A DNA stretch of 64,000 bases from Adlercreutzia sp910585575 (lineage in GTDB: Bacteria; Actinomycetota; Coriobacteriia; Coriobacteriales; Eggerthellaceae), in the NCBI RefSeq assembly GCF_951801035.1, contig NZ_CATOKT010000002.1; one strand, written 5' to 3'. Positions within the stretch are counted from its first letter, which is position 1. Every line of letters begins with the position of its first letter. The translations under genes and the position numbers were made by a program. Below the pieces are notes generated by a model. It did no database searches. It had not been told where the DNA came from and saw only the letters and a program-made list of their open reading frames with translations. Below, piece after piece: positions 45,693 through 53,779 of the stretch.

Positions 45693-46913
45693 CTACGCCT
45701 TTCCATACCCCTCCGGGTTCTGGCTCTGCCAGCGCCAGGCGTCCTCGCACATGCGGGCCATGTCGTACTCGGCGGTCCAGCCCAGCTCGTCGCGGGCCTT
45801 GGTGGCGTCGGCGTAGCACTCGGCGATGTCGCCGGGACGGCGGTCGAGGACCTCGTAGGGGATCTCGTGGCCGCAGGCCTCCTCGAACGCGTGGATGACG
45901 TCGAGCACTGAGGAGCCGCTGCCCGTGCCCAGGTTGAAGATGCCCACGCCGCGCCGCGTGCCGTCGGCGGCCGGCTCGCCGGCGACGGAGCCGAGCCCCA
46001 AGGGCTCGCCCGCGCCGACCCGTCCGGCCATCCAGTCCAGCGCCGCCGCGTGGCCGCGAGCCAGGTCGACCACGTGGATGTAGTCGCGCACGCCCGTGCC
46101 GTCGGGGGTGGGGTAGTCGTCGCCGAACACGCCCACGCGCTCGAGCTTGCCCACGGCCACCTGGGACACGTAGGGCAGCAGGTTGTTCGGGACGCCCTTC
46201 GGGTCCTCGCCGATGGTGCCGCTGACGTGCGCGCCGATGGGGTTGAAGTAGCGCAGCAGCACGACGCTCCACTCGTTGTCGCCGACGTAGAGGTCGGTGA
46301 GGATCTGCTCCAGCATGGATTTCGTCCAGCCGTAAGGATTGGTGGCATCGTGCTTGGGGCAGCTCTCGGTGATGGGGACGAACTCCGGGTCGCCGTACAC
46401 CGTGGCGCTGGACGAGAACACGATGCTCTTGCAGCCGTGCTCGCGGGCGACCTCGCACAGCGCGAGCGTGCCGGCGACGTTGTTCCAGTAGTACTCGAGC
46501 GGCTTGGCCACCGACTCGCCCACGGCCTTGAAGCCGGCGAAGTGGATGACGACGTCGACGGGGTGCGCGGAGAAGATGGCCTCGAGCGCCGCCCGGTCGA
46601 GGATGTTCGCCTCGTAGAAAGTAAGGGAGGGGCCGGGGGCGGGGGAGGAGGCTTGCAGCTCGGTGCCGGCCACGGCCGTCGCGGCCTCGGCGATCTCGGT
46701 CTCGGCCACGTCGGCGAGCACGGGATCGACGCCGGCGATGGCGCCGACGCGGCGCACCGCCTCGCGGCTGGAGTTGGAGAGGTCGTCGACGATGACCACC
46801 CGGTAGCCGCGCTCCAGCAGCTCCACCACGGTGTGGCTGCCGATGAACCCGGCCCCGCCGGTAACGAGGACGCAGGTGTCCTTGGGGTCTTTGTTGAGGA
46901 GTGCGGTGGTCAT
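45693..46913 (-). CDS. galE: UDP-glucose 4-epimerase
   Basis: Interconverts UDP-glucose and UDP-galactose. 406 aa versus about 340 usually: VLVTGGAGFIGSHTVVELLE, an Ala-rich insert at about 65-95, VIHFAGFKAVGESV, SSSATVYGDPEFVPITES, catalytic YGWTK, RYFNPIGAHVSGTIGEDP, and a second insert at about 290-310 before GTGSGSSVLDVIHAFE. GC is far above that of the preceding locus, so it looks like host-core sequence at the right edge of the imported segment. No recognisable gene in the 155 bp between it and the Wzy_C gene. Confidence 0.93.
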   Translation of the reverse strand: MTTALLNKDPKDTCVLVTGGAGFIGSHTVVELLERGYRVVIVDDLSNSSREAVRRVGAIAGVDPVLADVAETEIAEAATAVAGTELQASSPAPGPSLTFYEANILDRAALEAIFSAHPVDVVIHFAGFKAVGESVAKPLEYYWNNVAGTLALCEVAREHGCKSIVFSSSATVYGDPEFVPITESCPKHDATNPYGWTKSMLEQILTDLYVGDNEWSVVLLRYFNPIGAHVSGTIGEDPKGVPNNLLPYVSQVAVGKLERVGVFGDDYPTPDGTGVRDYIHVVDLARGHAAALDWMAGRVGAGEPLGLGSVAGEPAADGTRRGVGIFNLGTGSGSSVLDVIHAFEEACGHEIPYEVLDRRPGDIAECYADATKARDELGWTAEYDMARMCEDAWRWQSQNPEGYGKA

Positions 46914-47064
46914 GGGGCTATCCCTTCGGGTGGTTTTGGCAATGTCGTAGTTGCGACCGCTGGTACTGAGTGCGATCGATTTCGCTTAATTCCATTTTAT
47001 GCCGCATCGCTGGATATTGCCATAGATCAAGGTAGGCTTCAGCGAAAGGGCATTAGAACGTGCT

Positions 47065-47094
47065 TTGCAGCCAAGGTTTTGTCTGTGCTATATT
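47065..47094 (+). promoter_or_regulatory. Promoter of the Fn3 surface protein
   Basis: TTGCAG (47065-47070), 18-bp spacer and TGC-TATATT (47089-47094, extended -10), 24 bp upstream of the ATG. Confidence 0.55.
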
Positions 47095-47118
47095 CAGCTT
47101 ATCTAAGGGAGGTGTTGC

Positions 47119-49086
47119 ATGTTGGCTGTCGGGATCAAAAAGAGTTCTGTTATTGCTTTGGCTGTTGCGCTTGGCTGCACTGGTGTGCCTTGCGAGTCGT
47201 TGGCGGTTACGCCGGCCTATGCGGACACTCCCAAGGGAGAGCTAGCGCAGGGTGAAGCAAGGTCGGCTAACGAGGCAGCCCCTGGATTGGATGACGTTGT
47301 GAACCCCTCTGCTCCCGATGCTCCAACAGAAGAGCCCGGCGAAACGCCTGGATCCGAGCCGACGGATCCATCACCCACCCCTGATCCGGCACCTCTAATC
47401 GTGCCGGCGCCGCTTATTTCTCAAGTTGGCAATGCGAGTGATGCGATTGAGATAACTTGGGATCAGGTGCAGGGAGCGGCGGGATACTGTCTTTTCCGCA
47501 AACGAAAGGGTGACGACGACTGGAAGCAAGTTGCCACTCTCCAGGAAGAGATTAATAGCTATCGCGACTATGAAGTAGTGACGGGAGATACGTGCTATTA
47601 CCGTCTTCGCGCTCTTGGCGCCGATGGCTCGTTGTCGGCTTACGGCCCAAAGGTAAGCGTGAAGCGCCTGGTCGCTCCGGAGGGCCTGATGGCCTCTGCG
47701 ACTGTTTCGGGCATGGGGGTATCGTGGACCCCAGCAGTTGGTGCTGGTGGATATCGAATTTATCGACAGCGGGAGGGGTCTAATACTTGGGCTTTGGTAG
47801 CCGAACTGGCTTCAGGAAATACGCGATACTGGCTTGATAACTCTGTCGTCAATGGGGTCTTATACCGCTACTCGGTAGCGGCATACAGTGGCACATCTGA
47901 GAGCGCCGTCTCCTCACCGGCAGAGTTCTGCTTCGTCTCGGCGCCCAGGACTACGTCCCTCAAGCGCAAGAACTCAAAGAGCTATCTAGCAAAGTGGTCG
48001 AAAAACTCAAAGGCAACAGGCTATCAGCTTCAATATTCGAAGAGTAGTGTATTTCTATCACGGAAAACCTTAAAGATGAGCGGTGCCGCTGCCACGCAAA
48101 AGACTTTGAAGGGCCTTGCGTCTAAGAAAACATATTACGTGCGGGTGCGCGCCTATATGAAGAAAAATGGCAAGACGTACTACTCTTCGTGGTCGTGTTC
48201 TTCCAATGCGAAAAAGGCCCGTAGCCTGTCGCTGTCGCTCCAGAAACGCAAATCTGCGACATTTGAGCTTCGCGCGCAGGCGAAGCAAGCCATGTATGGT
48301 TACGACACGGTCCAGGGTAGCTGCACCGACGGAGCCTACGGATACTACTGCTTGTACAACCGCAATGTGGAAAAATGCAAGATTGCGAAGGTGAAGCTCT
48401 CCACCATGAAGGTTGTTAAAGTCTCCAAAGTACTTGATGTTGCCCACGGTAACGACATGGCTTACGACTCGAACCGGAAGAGCTTGATTATTGCTCATGC
48501 GACGGGGAGTGGAAAACGGCTGTCGACGGTGGATCCAGCGACCCTGAAGATAACCCGAACTGCTGACGTCGCAGTACCTAAAGGGCTGTCAGGCGCCACT
48601 GAAGCCCAGCGTAAAGCCGTAAAGAGCTTCAACGGCGTAACGTACAACAAAAGTCGTGACCAATACATGGTACTGCTCGGAGGATCACATGATTTTATGC
48701 TCCTGAATGGGGATATGCAGCCGGTGCGCTATGTGCCGGCAAGTTATAAAAGCGCCATGGTTTATCAGGGTATTGATTCAACTGACAATTATCTGTTTGT
48801 TGCCGTAAGTCCGCGAACGGCGCGCCAGTCTAACGCCATTCTGGTCTACACGTGGGATGGCGGCTTCGTCGGCAGATTGAAACTCAAGGGAATCGATGAA
48901 ATAGAGAGCGTCTATCATATAGGATCGAAATTCTACGCAAGCGTTTACCGCTCTTACTATAAAACCTATTACACGAAGCAAAAGAAGACGGTAAAAATAA
49001 AAGGAAAGAAAAAAGTGAAGACGGTCAAGGTTCGCCATAGAGTGCTGCGCCGCGATAACTATGTGTATCGCGTAAAGGACATGTAG
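47119..49086 (+). CDS. Secreted Fn3-domain protein with a propeller-like C-terminal region
   Basis: 655 aa. Signal peptide (about 1-36, VIALAVALGCTGVPCESLAV), a Pro/Glu/Thr spacer (EPGETPGSEPTDPSPTPDPA), three Fn3-like repeats (IEITWDQVQGAAGYCLFRKR; GMGVSWTPAVGAGGYRIYRQ; KSYLAKWSKNSKATGYQLQY with KKTYYVRVRAYMKKNGKTYY), then about 250 residues with repeated strand motifs (NDMAYDSNRKSLIIAH, FNGVTYNKSRDQYMVLLGG) suggesting a beta-propeller. The C-terminus is very basic. No LPxTG or other anchor is seen. It may bind surface glycan. SD AAGGGAGG. Confidence 0.78.
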   Translation: MLAVGIKKSSVIALAVALGCTGVPCESLAVTPAYADTPKGELAQGEARSANEAAPGLDDVVNPSAPDAPTEEPGETPGSEPTDPSPTPDPAPLIVPAPLISQVGNASDAIEITWDQVQGAAGYCLFRKRKGDDDWKQVATLQEEINSYRDYEVVTGDTCYYRLRALGADGSLSAYGPKVSVKRLVAPEGLMASATVSGMGVSWTPAVGAGGYRIYRQREGSNTWALVAELASGNTRYWLDNSVVNGVLYRYSVAAYSGTSESAVSSPAEFCFVSAPRTTSLKRKNSKSYLAKWSKNSKATGYQLQYSKSSVFLSRKTLKMSGAAATQKTLKGLASKKTYYVRVRAYMKKNGKTYYSSWSCSSNAKKARSLSLSLQKRKSATFELRAQAKQAMYGYDTVQGSCTDGAYGYYCLYNRNVEKCKIAKVKLSTMKVVKVSKVLDVAHGNDMAYDSNRKSLIIAHATGSGKRLSTVDPATLKITRTADVAVPKGLSGATEAQRKAVKSFNGVTYNKSRDQYMVLLGGSHDFMLLNGDMQPVRYVPASYKSAMVYQGIDSTDNYLFVAVSPRTARQSNAILVYTWDGGFVGRLKLKGIDEIESVYHIGSKFYASVYRSYYKTYYTKQKKTVKIKGKKKVKTVKVRHRVLRRDNYVYRVKDM

Positions 49087-50048
49087 GGACTGGTGGACTC
49101 GGTCTTAGGGGCGCATCTGAAATAGGTCGAAAGTAGAGCCTCATCCGCACCTCTCAGCGGCTGTGACCCCGTCTATCCTCTCGGCGTGGAGAACCCCCCG
49201 CTTTTCTTCTGCATGCCTAGCGTCCAGCGAGGACAAAACCTGTCCTGCCTTTAGTTCGAAGGTGAGGAAATGCGGAAAGACTTCTGTGGCCAAGCAGAGC
49301 TGGCGTTGTCTAGTGCGTGGAGCGGCCTCGACTCACCTCTGCGACATTGGTTTTCGCCACCTTAGGCAATTTCTTGAGCGGCTCTTATCCGAAGAGCGCT
49401 AGGTAGACATGAGGACCAGGGGTGTTCAAGAGGCGGGCAAAGAAGCTCCGAAGAACCTAGTTGGTGACGAGATCCACCGAGCGGGCTACGTCGACAGCAT
49501 CTCGCGCAGCGAGATCTTGACGCCGGGATCCTCTCTTGGCTCATTGAACCGTCGGGCACCGTCGCCATAGACGGCGGTGGGGGCTTCCCTGGAGCTTTCG
49601 GGGGCAGTCGTCAAGGTTTGGCGCCGTATCTTTCGTATTTTTTACTGGGTGAAAAGATGCACTATGTCTCGCCTCGACCTCCACGCAGGGGAGGAGATGC
49701 TGGAGTCCATGTCGGCGAATGATGACATGGACTCCCTGAACGGGCTATATTGCATTGAGCCTAAAGGTCATGGTGGGCCTGCCTGATAGGCATCAGGTTG
49801 ATATGGGACGAGTTTTGCCATCAGACTCGCTGTCCCTTCTTGGAAGGTTGGATCTCTAGACCATGCCCTGTCCTTTCCCTCGTGACTGTCCTTAAGATTG
49901 CGAGGGAAAGGATACCCGGCCTTCTTTTCCGATAATGGAAAAGCCACTCTGCTAAGTTCTTGGACAGTGTCGACACCTCATGGGGCATCGCGAACTCTTG
50001 TGTCTAGTCAGATAAGATGATGCGAGATTTTGGCATAAGGGACAGCGG
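49087..50048. other. 962-bp region without a supported gene; contains three hairpins
   Basis: Short frames occur on both strands but none has a recognisable domain or a good ribosome site. The right third holds three successive inverted repeats (49805-49836, 49871-49912, 49924-49943), listed separately. The region borders an IS3 remnant and pseudogene patch and probably contains decayed mobile DNA. Confidence 0.55.
49805..49943. repeat. Three consecutive inverted repeats
   Basis: First: GGGACGAGT with ACTCG and TCCC (49805-49836, one bulge). Second: TCCTTTCCCTCG (49871-49882) with a perfect 12-bp complement (49901-49912), loop 18. Third: CTTTTCC (49924-49930) with GGAAAAG (49937-49943), loop 6. 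None has a proper T-run after it. Confidence 0.55.
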
Positions 50049-50192
50049 CTAATCATCACGTTGCCCCTTGTCCTTTTCGTCAGGTGCGACGTCGTCTACC
50101 CATATCGGAAACGCACGGCATCCGTACTGGCGTGCGTAGAGGCGTGTACCGTCGGGTTTTGTAATGAACGCTCTAAAAATGAGCTGAGGCAT
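50049..50192 (-). CDS. Small basic/acidic protein of 47 residues
   Basis: Start MPQLIFRAFITKPDGTRLYA, then RQYGCRAFPIWVDD and a charged tail. The pattern I/F-x-x-x-DGTRLYARQYG-x-RAFPI resembles short uncharacterised proteins often seen near mobile elements; function unknown. The ATG at 50192 is decided by a near-perfect SD, AAAGGAGGG, 5 nt upstream; the longer in-frame ORF starting at 50300 would have to translate through a folded element. It is probably the second gene of an operon with the 220-residue protein upstream, separated by 128 bp that fold strongly. Confidence 0.62.
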   Translation of the reverse strand: MPQLIFRAFITKPDGTRLYARQYGCRAFPIWVDDVAPDEKDKGQRDD

Positions 50193-50223
50193 AGTACCCT
50201 CCTTTGAAACATAGGCGAAAGGG

Positions 50224-50329
50224 GGCACATGCGTTCCAATTGACAGATGCGATATGATGATAATGGTCGCGATCATCGTATCGCATGGGTCCTCTCGCAT
50301 GTGCCTTTTGCAGAGGACCCTTATTTTTT
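50224..50329. ncRNA. Putative structured, pseudoknot-like RNA element
   Basis: Three long inverted repeats interlock. A: GGCACATGCG (50224-50233) with CGCATGTGCC (50296-50305), 10 bp perfect. B: a 15-bp stem, 50247-50261 with 50272-50286, having a single non-Watson-Crick pair (a G-U wobble if read on the plus strand, A-C on the minus strand). C: GGGTCCTCT (50287-50295) with AGAGGACCC (50312-50320), 9 bp perfect. One arm of A lies in the loop of C, so A and C form a pseudoknot or compete. On the plus strand C is followed by TTATTTTTT and looks like an intrinsic terminator; on the minus strand the element is the leader of the 47-codon gene. Which strand is the functional one is open. Confidence 0.5.
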
Positions 50330-50983
50330 CGCAGACAATAGATCACCTCTTTTCGGGTAACGCTCAAGCACGTGTAGCCATTCTTGAGGAGTTCCACCTG
50401 CTACCGAATAGTAGCCTCGTGTGGGAACGCTCAGGGCGTTAATCTTCAAGAGGGCCGTTATGACAACATCAACTCGATAAATGGGCAGGGTGGGCAACGC
50501 GCCTCTTGCAATCACCTCGTCGCGAATCTCGCTCTGGCGATATCTTCCAGGAGCAAGAGCGGCGATGACGCCCATGATCTCCTCGGCCTCTTTAAGGGAC
50601 ACCCGCTTCCACCAAGTGCCACGCGTGCCGTCGGGGTCCGGCTTCTCTTTTTCCCCGACCTTGTAGAGCGCATTGTCCTGAATGAAGACCAACGGAAATG
50701 ATTCGCTGGCGATAATGCTTTTGGAGGGAGAGAGCCCTGTGCGGGAAGGTGAGGGGGCGATCGCTTCGTTGTTTTGGCAGACGGATGAGCCGGTAGAGCT
50801 GGGAGCATTGTGCTCTTCTATTCGAGAGGCGACCTGCTGAAGAAGGTCGGCCTCTTCCAATATCCCCGCAACGAGCTTTCCTTCAACGGCAAAATCGCCT
50901 TTGAGCAGCTCAATGGCGATAGCATGTAACTTTTCCTGCGATTTCCGCAGTAAGACCGAATCAGATGTGTTGTTGGTTTGCAT
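50321..50983 (-). CDS. Hypothetical protein with helical N-terminus and winged-helix-like C-terminus
   Basis: 220 aa, not recognised. N-terminal helices (LLRKSQEKLHAIAIELLKGD, VAGILEEADLLQQVASRIEE), a Ser/Pro-rich linker, then a compact region with ALYKVGEKEKPDPDGTRGTW and a segment like a winged helix (RYRQSEIRDEVIARGALPTL, VDVVITALLKINALSVPTRG, with YYSV as wing). ATG 50983 is chosen over the frame start at 51022 because AAGGGAG lies about 9 nt before it and the promoter would exclude the longer form. The promoter -10 sits in a perfect dyad, which fits autoregulation if this is a DNA-binding protein. Confidence 0.68.
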   Translation of the reverse strand: MQTNNTSDSVLLRKSQEKLHAIAIELLKGDFAVEGKLVAGILEEADLLQQVASRIEEHNAPSSTGSSVCQNNEAIAPSPSRTGLSPSKSIIASESFPLVFIQDNALYKVGEKEKPDPDGTRGTWWKRVSLKEAEEIMGVIAALAPGRYRQSEIRDEVIARGALPTLPIYRVDVVITALLKINALSVPTRGYYSVAGGTPQEWLHVLERYPKRGDLLSAKK

Positions 50984-51010
50984 GATTTCGACGCTCCCTT
51001 CTGTCTGGTC

Positions 51011-51041
51011 TGAGTGTAACACTCACCGATGGGGAGATCAA
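51011..51041 (-). promoter_or_regulatory. Promoter with operator-like dyad over the -10
   Basis: On the minus strand TTGATC (51036-51041), 17-bp spacer, TGT-TACACT (51013-51018, extended -10). The perfect 15-bp dyad TGAGTGTAACACTCA (51011-51025) covers the -10. Predicted leader about 23 nt before the SD of the 220-residue gene. Confidence 0.65.
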
Positions 51042-51060
51042 GAGGTGGACGAGAGTCGGA

Positions 51061-51372
51061 CGAGAGAGGGAGGGGATCGATGATGTCTATGCTGGTGCAT
51101 CAAAAAAGTCGAAGATCGGATGCGAGGAGGCCGGCCTGATCCGCTTGATGTCAGCCAAGGGCTGCAGCCCCGACAATGCCGCCTGCGAAGGGTTCTTCGG
51201 GCGCCTTAAGAGCAAATTCCTCCACTGCGGGGACTGGGAGGGAGTGCCCGTGGCCGAGTTTCGTGGCGGCCTCGATGCCTACCTGCGCTACTATTGCTCG
51301 GGCAGGATCAGGAGGTTCCTGGGGTGGCTGAGCCCCGACGAGTACCGCGCGTCGCTCGGCTATGCCGTCTAG
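51061..51372 (+). pseudogene. IS3-family transposase, C-terminal remnant
   Basis: The last 80-85 codons of an IS3-type (OrfB, rve integrase core) transposase: LMSAKGCSPDNAACEGFFGR is the segment with the third catalytic acid, the Glu of the DDE triad in NAACEGFFGRLKSKF, followed by FRGGLDAYLRYYCSGRIRRF and WLSPDEYRASLGYAV, the usual end. The first two acids, orfA and both terminal repeats are gone. It abuts the promoter of the 220-residue gene and the frameshifted pseudogene that follows. Confidence 0.85.
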
Positions 51373-51374
51373 GA

Positions 51375-52520
51375 GGTGCGAAAAAACGTCCGCGCCCGCG
51401 CTGGAGGACAAGGCTGACTACTTTATCCGCACCTACGCGGCAGGTAAATCGGGCTCCTTCGACAAGCTTGATGCCGTGGAGGCGGGCCTGTGCGATATCG
51501 CCCTGTATCCCAAGTCGCTGCTGGACACTTCGAAGCCGAATACGGGAAGCGGAAGCTATCCTTGCCTGGCACTTCGCCCTATCCCGAGCTGTCGCTCAAC
51601 GAGCACATCGAGAGCATGTATAAGGAAGCGGAGGACGGGCTTTTCCTCGATGCTGCCTACGGCTTCGTTCTCCACTCCCTCAGCTTCCCGGGCATGGTGG
51701 GCTCGGTTGCCGAGAGGATCAGCCCTGCCTGCGACGTGTCGGCGGGTGCCACACATGCCTATGTGACGATTGCGCTCAACGACAAGTCGCGCATGTACGG
51801 TGGCGCAGGATCGGGTGGTTCTGAGCCGCTCTACTCGAAGTTTATCACCTGGCGCTTCAAGTTCGACGGAACGGACAAGGGGTACGGCACCAGCCCGTCC
51901 ATGGATACCATGAAGAAGGCTCGTGTAGTGTGCACAAAGTCCTCCGACGCTTTGGCCGAGCAATACTTCGCCTCGATCAGCTACGACGCGCTCACCAAGG
52001 TAATGGGCGGCCGAACGTGGATCCGCTGCGCCGTGGAAGGATTCGGCGGTGGATCGACCATGTGCTATATCGCCCCCCGGTCCGGACGGGCAGGCGTCGG
52101 TGGCGTCACGTGTATGGGTCGACGGCAGGTGCGTCAACCAGTACGAGTGCTACGAGCAGGACGTGAAGTTCTCAGCCTATCCGAAGGCGGATATCGTTTT
52201 GCCGAATGTGACCTACCTCAAGAAGAACGGCGCAACCGTCAGGGGTTCGGTAGCCTACAAGTACTACAGCGATGCCGACGATTGGAGTGGTCCGTACTAC
52301 TACCAGAGTGACTATTGGTGTGCTTCAAGCGACATTAAGGATCTGCGCACGCTCTCGCCCAGCCTCGTCCTCACGCGAAAGCAGGTTGAGGATCTGGTGG
52401 CTCAGGGGAAGATCGACGGAAGGTGTGTTAACCAGCGCGATTGTTGCGCCTCTGAAAGGCTACATCTTCGACGGCAACGCAGAGCCGGGAACTTACAGCG
52501 ACAACCTGACAAAGATCTAG
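51375..52520 (+). pseudogene. Multiply frameshifted remnant of a larger gene
   Basis: Coding-like sequence continues through several frames: DKADYFIRTYAAGKSGSFDK in one frame to about 51540; SLNEHIESMYKEAEDGLFLD to WIRCAVEGFGGG in a second to about 52075; NQYECYEQDVKFSAYPKADI to VLTRKQVEDLVAQGK in a third to about 52425; and APLKGYIFDGNAEPGTYSDN to the stop at 52518-52520 in the last. At least three shifts, one near a run of six C at about 52074. No start survives; the 5' end is replaced by the IS3 stump. The original function is not recognised. Confidence 0.7.
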
Positions 52521-52544
52521 CGTCCCAGCTTTTGCCTCCAAACA

Positions 52545-52582
52545 AATGGCGCCCGGGGCTCTTTCGAGCTCCGGGCGCCATT
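52545..52582 (-). terminator. Strong terminator of the Ig/Fn3 protein gene
   Basis: AATGGCGCCCGG (52545-52556) pairs with CCGGGCGCCATT (52571-52582), and inner pairs extend it. Read on the minus strand it is followed by TTTGTTTGG, 35 bp after the stop at 52617. The plus side lacks a T-run. Confidence 0.75.
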
Positions 52583-52616
52583 AGCTAAGCAGCGGTTTTC
52601 GTCGGATCCGTTGCTC

Positions 52617-53669
52617 TTACGGTCTGCACACCTTACAGGCGGTGTAGCCGAGCGATTGGGCCTCGGACTTCGAGATCGAGTACTTGCTGTAGCGCAGATA
52701 ACGGCAGGTTCCGCGATGATACTTTTCGCCCGTGTCGGTAATGTACACGGTGCCGCTCGTAGTTTTTGCCTTCGGGGCAGCCTTGGTCTTCGCCGACTTC
52801 GTGCTCGACCAGTCGGAATAGTACTTCTTGCCGCTGATGGTCTTGTAGGCGCGCACCTTGACGGAGTACTTCGTGCCTGCTTTCAGCCCGGAAACCGTCA
52901 GGGAACCCTTCGTCTTGCCGACCGTCTTGGTCTTGACGCTGCCGCCGCTCTTCCAGTACTTAATTTGGTACCCCGAAATATCGTTGGCGGGCTTGCTCCA
53001 TTTGACGGCAATGGCAGATTTCGATGTGCCCTTTACGCTTGTGAGCTTCGTGGCCTTCGGCTTCACTTTGATCGAGAACGTTTTGGTTCCGGTGTAATTG
53101 CCTTGGCCTTTTACGGTGATGGTATGAACGCCTACCTTTTTAGCGTTCTTGGGAATGACCAGCTTGACGCTCGCAGTGGTTTTGCCCGTCTTGCTGGCAA
53201 TAGTCTTGCCCAGGGCTTTAACCGTCACCTTCACTTTGGGCGCTTTACCGGTATAGGTGAATACCTTGGTCGTGGGCTTAACGGATGAGATTGAAGCGGG
53301 CTTGATGGTGAACGTGACGGTTTTCGTTCCCGTGTAAGCACCCATTCCCGTGGCGGTCACGCGAGCGGTACCGGCGTTTTTGTTGCTCTGGTAGCTCAGC
53401 GTGTAGTCGATTCCCTCCTGCAGGGTAGTGCCGGCAGCCGTCAACTTGACGGCGGGTGTTTGGGCGTAACCCGTGTAGGTGGTAGCGGGAATACTCGCCG
53501 CGCTCGCCTGGGCGAGGTCGATGCGCTCGGGCGTGGTGACGGTTGCTCCTGTCGGCTCGTCCGCGAAAGCCTGGGGCGCGGCAAAAACAGCGCCGCAGGT
53601 AAGAGCGGCCGCTACGAGAACGGCACCTCCCGCAGCGCTGATGCGCCGCTGTAGGTTGGTGAAGCTCAT
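52617..53669 (-). CDS. Secreted Ig-like/Fn3 protein with C-terminal Cys/His (Ada-like) motif
   Basis: 350 aa. Signal peptide (about 1-37, AAGGAVLVAAALTCGAVFAA), two or more bacterial Ig-like repeats (TTLQEGIDYTLSYQSNKNAG, GAYTGTKTVTFTIKP; GNYTGTKTFSIKVKP), an Fn3 domain (AIAVKWSKPANDISGYQIKY, KYSVKVRAYKTISGKKYYSD), and a C-terminal module KYHRGTCRYLRYSKYSISKS with AQSLGYTACKVCRP. The Cys and His spacing is that of a small metal-binding motif found at the end of many secreted nucleases and wall proteins. It has no catalytic domain, so a binding role is likely. Downstream terminator at 52545-52582. Confidence 0.8.
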   Translation of the reverse strand: MSFTNLQRRISAAGGAVLVAAALTCGAVFAAPQAFADEPTGATVTTPERIDLAQASAASIPATTYTGYAQTPAVKLTAAGTTLQEGIDYTLSYQSNKNAGTARVTATGMGAYTGTKTVTFTIKPASISSVKPTTKVFTYTGKAPKVKVTVKALGKTIASKTGKTTASVKLVIPKNAKKVGVHTITVKGQGNYTGTKTFSIKVKPKATKLTSVKGTSKSAIAVKWSKPANDISGYQIKYWKSGGSVKTKTVGKTKGSLTVSGLKAGTKYSVKVRAYKTISGKKYYSDWSSTKSAKTKAAPKAKTTSGTVYITDTGEKYHRGTCRYLRYSKYSISKSEAQSLGYTACKVCRP

Positions 53670-53779
53670 AGATTGCTCCTCTCGGTAGTTCCCCTAAAAT
53701 GCAAAGCATTTTTCCTGGTCATAGTGTACGTTTTTGCCTCAATCATCGCAATGAGCAAGTTTTGACCAAATGTTTATAG

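Noticed and set aside
50287..50329. Simple intrinsic terminator of a plus-strand gene
   Set aside because: The T-run is the last Lys codons and stop of the minus-strand gene, and no plus-strand gene lies upstream; the arm also pairs elsewhere, so a plain terminator is not the best reading.
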